Source: Hyphochytrium catenoides
Lineage: Eukaryota; Sar; Hyphochytriomycetes; Hyphochytriales; Hyphochytriaceae
Assembly: GCA_900088475.1 (NCBI GenBank)
Contig: FLMG01001628.1
Location: 1-10,703, forward strand
Reading direction: 5' to 3'
Length of the DNA stretch: 10,703 nt
The position numbers and the translations under genes were made by a program. Below the pieces are notes generated by a model. It had not been told where the DNA came from, did not search any database, and saw only the letters and a list, made by a program, of their open reading frames with translations. Positions 8,901 to 10,703 of the stretch are shown piece by piece. The first letter of the stretch is position 1. Every line of letters begins with the position of its first letter.

Positions 8901-10113
8901 GCAGACTAGAGAATCCTGTGAGAAGATAGACAAGGTGAGAAAGATTTGGCGGCCGGAAGTAGAGAAATGCGGTCAAGCAGAGAGACAAGAGAGGACAAAG
9001 ACAGAATATGCGAAAGACGAGAGGGAAAAAGAGGGAGAGAGAGAGAGAGAAAAAGAGAGACATGTTGCGGAGAGAAGAACTATCTGACGCAGCGCATTCT
9101 GATCCCTTTTGCCTGCCCAGCATCGCACTGGGGGCTTCATCTTTAGGCCTGGTAAGATATCAAGTCTTTGCTCCTCTTTCGTAAATGCTCTTGTACTCTC
9201 TCTCTATGCACTCTCTCTATCGGTTCCTCCTTGCCTCAATCTCTCTCTCTGTCTCTCTCTCTGTCTCTCTCGCGTTCTTGCTCAAACGATCACAGTTACC
9301 CGACATCTTCCTTTCTCTTTTTGGATACATCCTTCTCTGATGGTTCTTCACTTCTTGGCATGCGGTGCTTGACTCTCTGTTTCTCTCTCTCTCTGTGTAT
9401 GTCCAATATCTGTTCTCAATGATTTGTTCTATGCTCATCCCATCCATCTTTCTGTTCTCTCTTCTTTCTCTCTTTCTTCCTCTCTCTCTCTCTCTCTCTC
9501 TTCAACCAGTTTAAGGCGTCTCCCTTTCTGTACCTTGGCCACACTCACCCCCAGTAACGGCGTCTCTCTCTCTCTGTCTCTTTCAGGTGGTCGTCTATCC
9601 TTTGATGAAGCGGTACACGCACTGGCCACAATTAGTGTTAGGCTTGGCCTTCAACTGGGGTAGGTGACCTCTCTCCCCTCTTCCTCTCTCTCTCTCTCTC
9701 TCTCGCGTCACTTATCAATGCTTCTCCTTCTTCTCCTGACCCAGCCTCTCAGATGAAGCTGTTTGCTCTGCTCTCCCTTCCCCTCGTTGTTTCTCTCTTC
9801 CTCTCTTTGCCTCTCTTTCAGTCTCATTTCATATTAATGTCTCAGCTCTCATTCTCTAAACCTCTGCATACCGTCTCTCCCTACTCCTAAATGTCTCTTG
9901 TCTTTTCCTCGCTGTACAACCACGCATATACTCTCTCTCTCTCTCTCTCTCTCTCTTTCGCTAACATCTCTCTTTCGCTTTCGATATGTAACCTCAGGTG
10001 CGCTCCTGGGCTGGGCTGCCGTTCACGGGTCTTCTGACTGGTCAGTGACTCTTCCTCTTTATCTCTCTGGCGTCTCCTGGACCCTTGTCTACGACACCTG
10101 GTACGGACATCAG
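7396..10113 (+). CDS. COQ2: COQ2, 4-hydroxybenzoate polyprenyltransferase (UbiA family), seven exons, both ends incomplete
   Basis: Catalyses transfer of the polyprenyl chain from polyprenyl diphosphate to C3 of 4-hydroxybenzoate, the membrane-anchoring step of ubiquinone synthesis, normally in the mitochondrial inner membrane with Mg2+. Exons: 7396-7571, 8046-8138, 8513-8586, 8713-8834, 9121-9151, 9587-9659 and 9998-10113; every intron is GT-AG and every junction keeps frame. The spliced protein shows [16 protein letters not shown] before helix 1, helix 1 ([14 protein letters not shown]), the first Asp-rich motif NDMWDRKYD, the conserved loop [14 protein letters not shown], helices around [18 protein letters not shown] and [19 protein letters not shown], then [18 protein letters not shown], and YDTWYGHQ opening the second Asp-rich motif. 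The final Asp residues and the last helices are beyond the window. The [10 protein letters not shown] loop and [12 protein letters not shown] favour COQ2/UbiA over heme-O synthase (COX10) or plastid UbiA paralogues. Polyprenyl chain length cannot be read. Confidence 0.93.
7572..8045. repeat. COQ2 intron with GA-rich 5' half and (CT)n 3' end
   Basis: The 474-base intron is strongly purine-rich from about 7580 to 7910 (GAGAGA runs at 7591-7598, 7649-7669 and 7805-7835) and then pyrimidine-rich from about 7985 to 8038, ending GGTCTTGCAG. The two halves are complementary in repeat type, so the intron RNA can fold on itself. An unspliced reading would add an Arg/Glu-rich tail and stop at 7765. Confidence 0.85.
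8046..8138 (+). CDS. COQ2: COQ2 exon: first transmembrane helix
   Basis: 93 bases, phase 1 to phase 1. It encodes [16 protein letters not shown] followed by [14 protein letters not shown]. Preceded by TTGCAG and followed by GTAAGC, both strong sites. This is the first UbiA helix and the loop into helix 2. Confidence 0.95.
8139..8512. repeat. CT-rich COQ2 intron with a 31-base CT run
   Basis: The 374-base intron is pyrimidine-rich throughout on the plus strand, with an uninterrupted run at 8366-8396 and a second at 8487-8502 leading into the acceptor TCTCAG. It holds no gene. Confidence 0.9.
8513..8586 (+). CDS. COQ2: COQ2 exon: first Asp-rich active-site motif
   Basis: 74 bases, entering in phase 1 and leaving in phase 0. 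It encodes [13 protein letters not shown] followed by NDMWDRKYD at 8554-8580, which fits the UbiA consensus NDxxDxxxD exactly. In the family these Asp residues hold Mg2+ and the prenyl diphosphate. All required acidic residues are present, so the enzyme is likely active. The preceding RGAGC is also typical. Confidence 0.96.
8587..8712. repeat. Short CT-rich COQ2 intron
   Basis: At 126 bases this is the shortest intron. It is pyrimidine-rich, starts GTACGC and ends GCGATAG. The pyrimidine tract stops about 14 bases before the AG because ATGTTGGCGATAG intervenes, so this acceptor is weaker than the others. Confidence 0.85.
8713..8834 (+). CDS. COQ2: COQ2 exon: substrate-binding loop and third helix
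   Basis: 122 bases, entering in phase 0 and leaving in phase 2. It encodes [15 protein letters not shown], the strongly conserved loop after the first Asp motif, then [20 protein letters not shown] and QFNWY. The donor is CAG|GTGAGA. A run of seven A occurs at 8725-8731 within the Lys-Lys codons. Confidence 0.95.
8835..9120. repeat. GA-rich COQ2 intron
   Basis: The 286-base intron is purine-rich with a GA run at about 8871-8897 and another around 9031-9058. It ends in a short pyrimidine tract (CCCTTTTGCCTGCCCAG). Its purine bias is the opposite of the introns on both sides. Confidence 0.9.
9121..9151 (+). CDS. COQ2: COQ2 microexon of 31 nt
   Basis: Encodes only the end of a split Ser codon plus [10 protein letters not shown], the start of the fourth helix. 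Phase 2 in, phase 0 out. The acceptor is TGCCCAG, the donor is G|GTAAGA. The peptide is needed between NWY and [14 protein letters not shown] for a normal UbiA sequence, which supports it strongly despite its size. Confidence 0.93.
9152..9586. repeat. CT-rich COQ2 intron
   Basis: 435 bases, mainly pyrimidine-rich, with CT runs at 9241-9270, 9382-9394, 9481-9500 and 9563-9576, and mixed islands near 9280-9370 and 9505-9560. It ends CTGTCTCTTTCAG. Confidence 0.88.
9587..9659 (+). CDS. COQ2: COQ2 exon: [12 protein letters not shown] region
   Basis: 73 bases, phase 0 in and phase 1 out. It encodes [20 protein letters not shown] and FNW. The donor is GGG|GTAGGT. A second GT at 9664 is rejected because it would break the frame into the next exon. 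Confidence 0.95.
9660..9997. repeat. CT-rich COQ2 intron
   Basis: 338 bases of pyrimidine-rich sequence with near-perfect CT runs at 9685-9704 and 9931-9956. It ends GTAACCTCAG. No gene is seen in it. Confidence 0.9.
9998..10113 (+). CDS. COQ2: COQ2 exon: start of the second Asp-rich motif
   Basis: 116 bases, entering in phase 1 and leaving in phase 0. It completes [15 protein letters not shown] and continues [15 protein letters not shown], then YDTWYGHQ at 10090-10113. In COQ2 this motif usually continues with Asp and a K/R-D-D group; those residues must sit in the next exon, outside the window. The donor is CAG|GTAAGC. Confidence 0.94.
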
Positions 10114-10151
10114 GTAAGCAAACAGGGGACCAGAGCCGGACAAGGAGAGTC

Positions 10152-10190
<39 letters not shown>

Positions 10191-10370
10191 AGGAGAGAGA
10201 AAGAAGAACGAGAGAGAAGAGACCTGAGAGAGAGGGACTCAGAGAAACAGAGAGAGACAGAGACAGAGACAGGGAGAAAGATAGAAAACAGAGACAGAGA
10301 CAGCGACACAGAGAGAGAGACGGAGGGAGAGGCAGAGAGAGACAAGGAGAGAGAGAGAGAGAGGGGGGGG

Positions 10371-10401
<31 letters not shown>

Positions 10402-10703
10402 TTGTTCATCCGAGACTCCGATTGAGATTTGGGAGCAAGCTCTCACAGCAAGGGGAAAAAGAAGCAAGCCGAGAAAGAAAACTAGAAGGAAAACAGACAG
10501 AGGAAAACGACGTCAAATAGAAAGAGAGAAGAGACAGGAAGAGAACAATGAGAGAGAAAAAGGCACCGGGAAGTGAACAGAGGTAGGGGAATGCGATGAC
10601 AGGAGAGAGAATGGAGATGCGAGAAAAGAAAATGAAGAGAGAATGAGACGGATGCCAGGTTACAGAGAGACACAGACAGTTACTCAGCGCTGCTTCTGTT
10701 TCC
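10114..10703. repeat. Purine-rich start of the next COQ2 intron, continuing off the right edge
   Basis: At least 590 bases with no acceptor that restores the COQ2 frame. Nearly all is purine on the plus strand, with long GA runs at 10156-10186 and 10376-10401, CAGAGA-type hexamer runs at 10225-10320 and nine consecutive G at 10363-10371. The last 15 bases turn pyrimidine-rich, which may be the beginning of the tract before the next acceptor. Confidence 0.85.

Noticed and set aside
9887-10467. Minus-strand Ser/Leu-rich frames across the last COQ2 exon and its following intron
   Set aside because: They are the reverse complement of the GA repeats. No start context or domain is present, and they resemble signal peptides only through the Leu/Ser bias.

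Overview
The window looks like nuclear DNA of a coccidian apicomplexan. It holds parts of two protein-coding genes pointing away from each other, separated by about 6 kb of largely non-coding DNA full of CT- and GA-rich simple repeats. The spliced gene with many short exons and GT-AG introns rules out a bacterium, and the coccidian call rests on donor style, codon use and the look of both proteins. Cystoisospora is my best guess at genus because of the heavy (CT)n/(GA)n load, but the sequence does not prove it.

Left edge, minus strand (671 down to 1, running off the window): an intact reading frame of 223 codons for the N-terminal part of a single-pass type II membrane protein. It has a charged cytosolic tail, one strong transmembrane helix and an ectodomain resembling the LEA-2/DUF3712 fold seen in fungal and protist membrane proteins.

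Right part, plus strand (7396 to 10113 and continuing off the right edge): seven linked exons of a UbiA-family prenyltransferase, almost certainly COQ2 (4-hydroxybenzoate polyprenyltransferase of ubiquinone synthesis). All six internal splice junctions join in phase, and the spliced product reads continuously through the typical UbiA landmarks: [16 protein letters not shown], NDxxDxxxD, the [10 protein letters not shown] loop, [21 protein letters not shown] and YDTWYGHQ. The last exon(s), with the end of the second Asp-rich motif and the C-terminus, lie outside the window. The 5' end is unsettled. Two upstream stretches (5432-5547 and 6596-6762) encode mitochondrial-presequence-like peptides, end at plausible splice donors and are phase-compatible with the first certain exon.

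The rest, from about 672 to 7395, contains no gene I can support apart from those candidate 5' exons. It alternates between long pyrimidine-rich and purine-rich blocks and stretches of ordinary mixed sequence (about 1450-2215 and 2530-4140). The same repeats fill the COQ2 introns, with CT-type and GA-type introns interspersed, so neighbouring introns are potentially complementary in the pre-mRNA. Most long open frames in the window are simply these repeats read as Ser-Leu or Arg-Glu polymers.

I found no new biological system. The interesting points are the reconstructed split gene, a 31-nt microexon, the complementary intron repeats, the unresolved targeting exon and the edge-truncated DUF3712-like gene.
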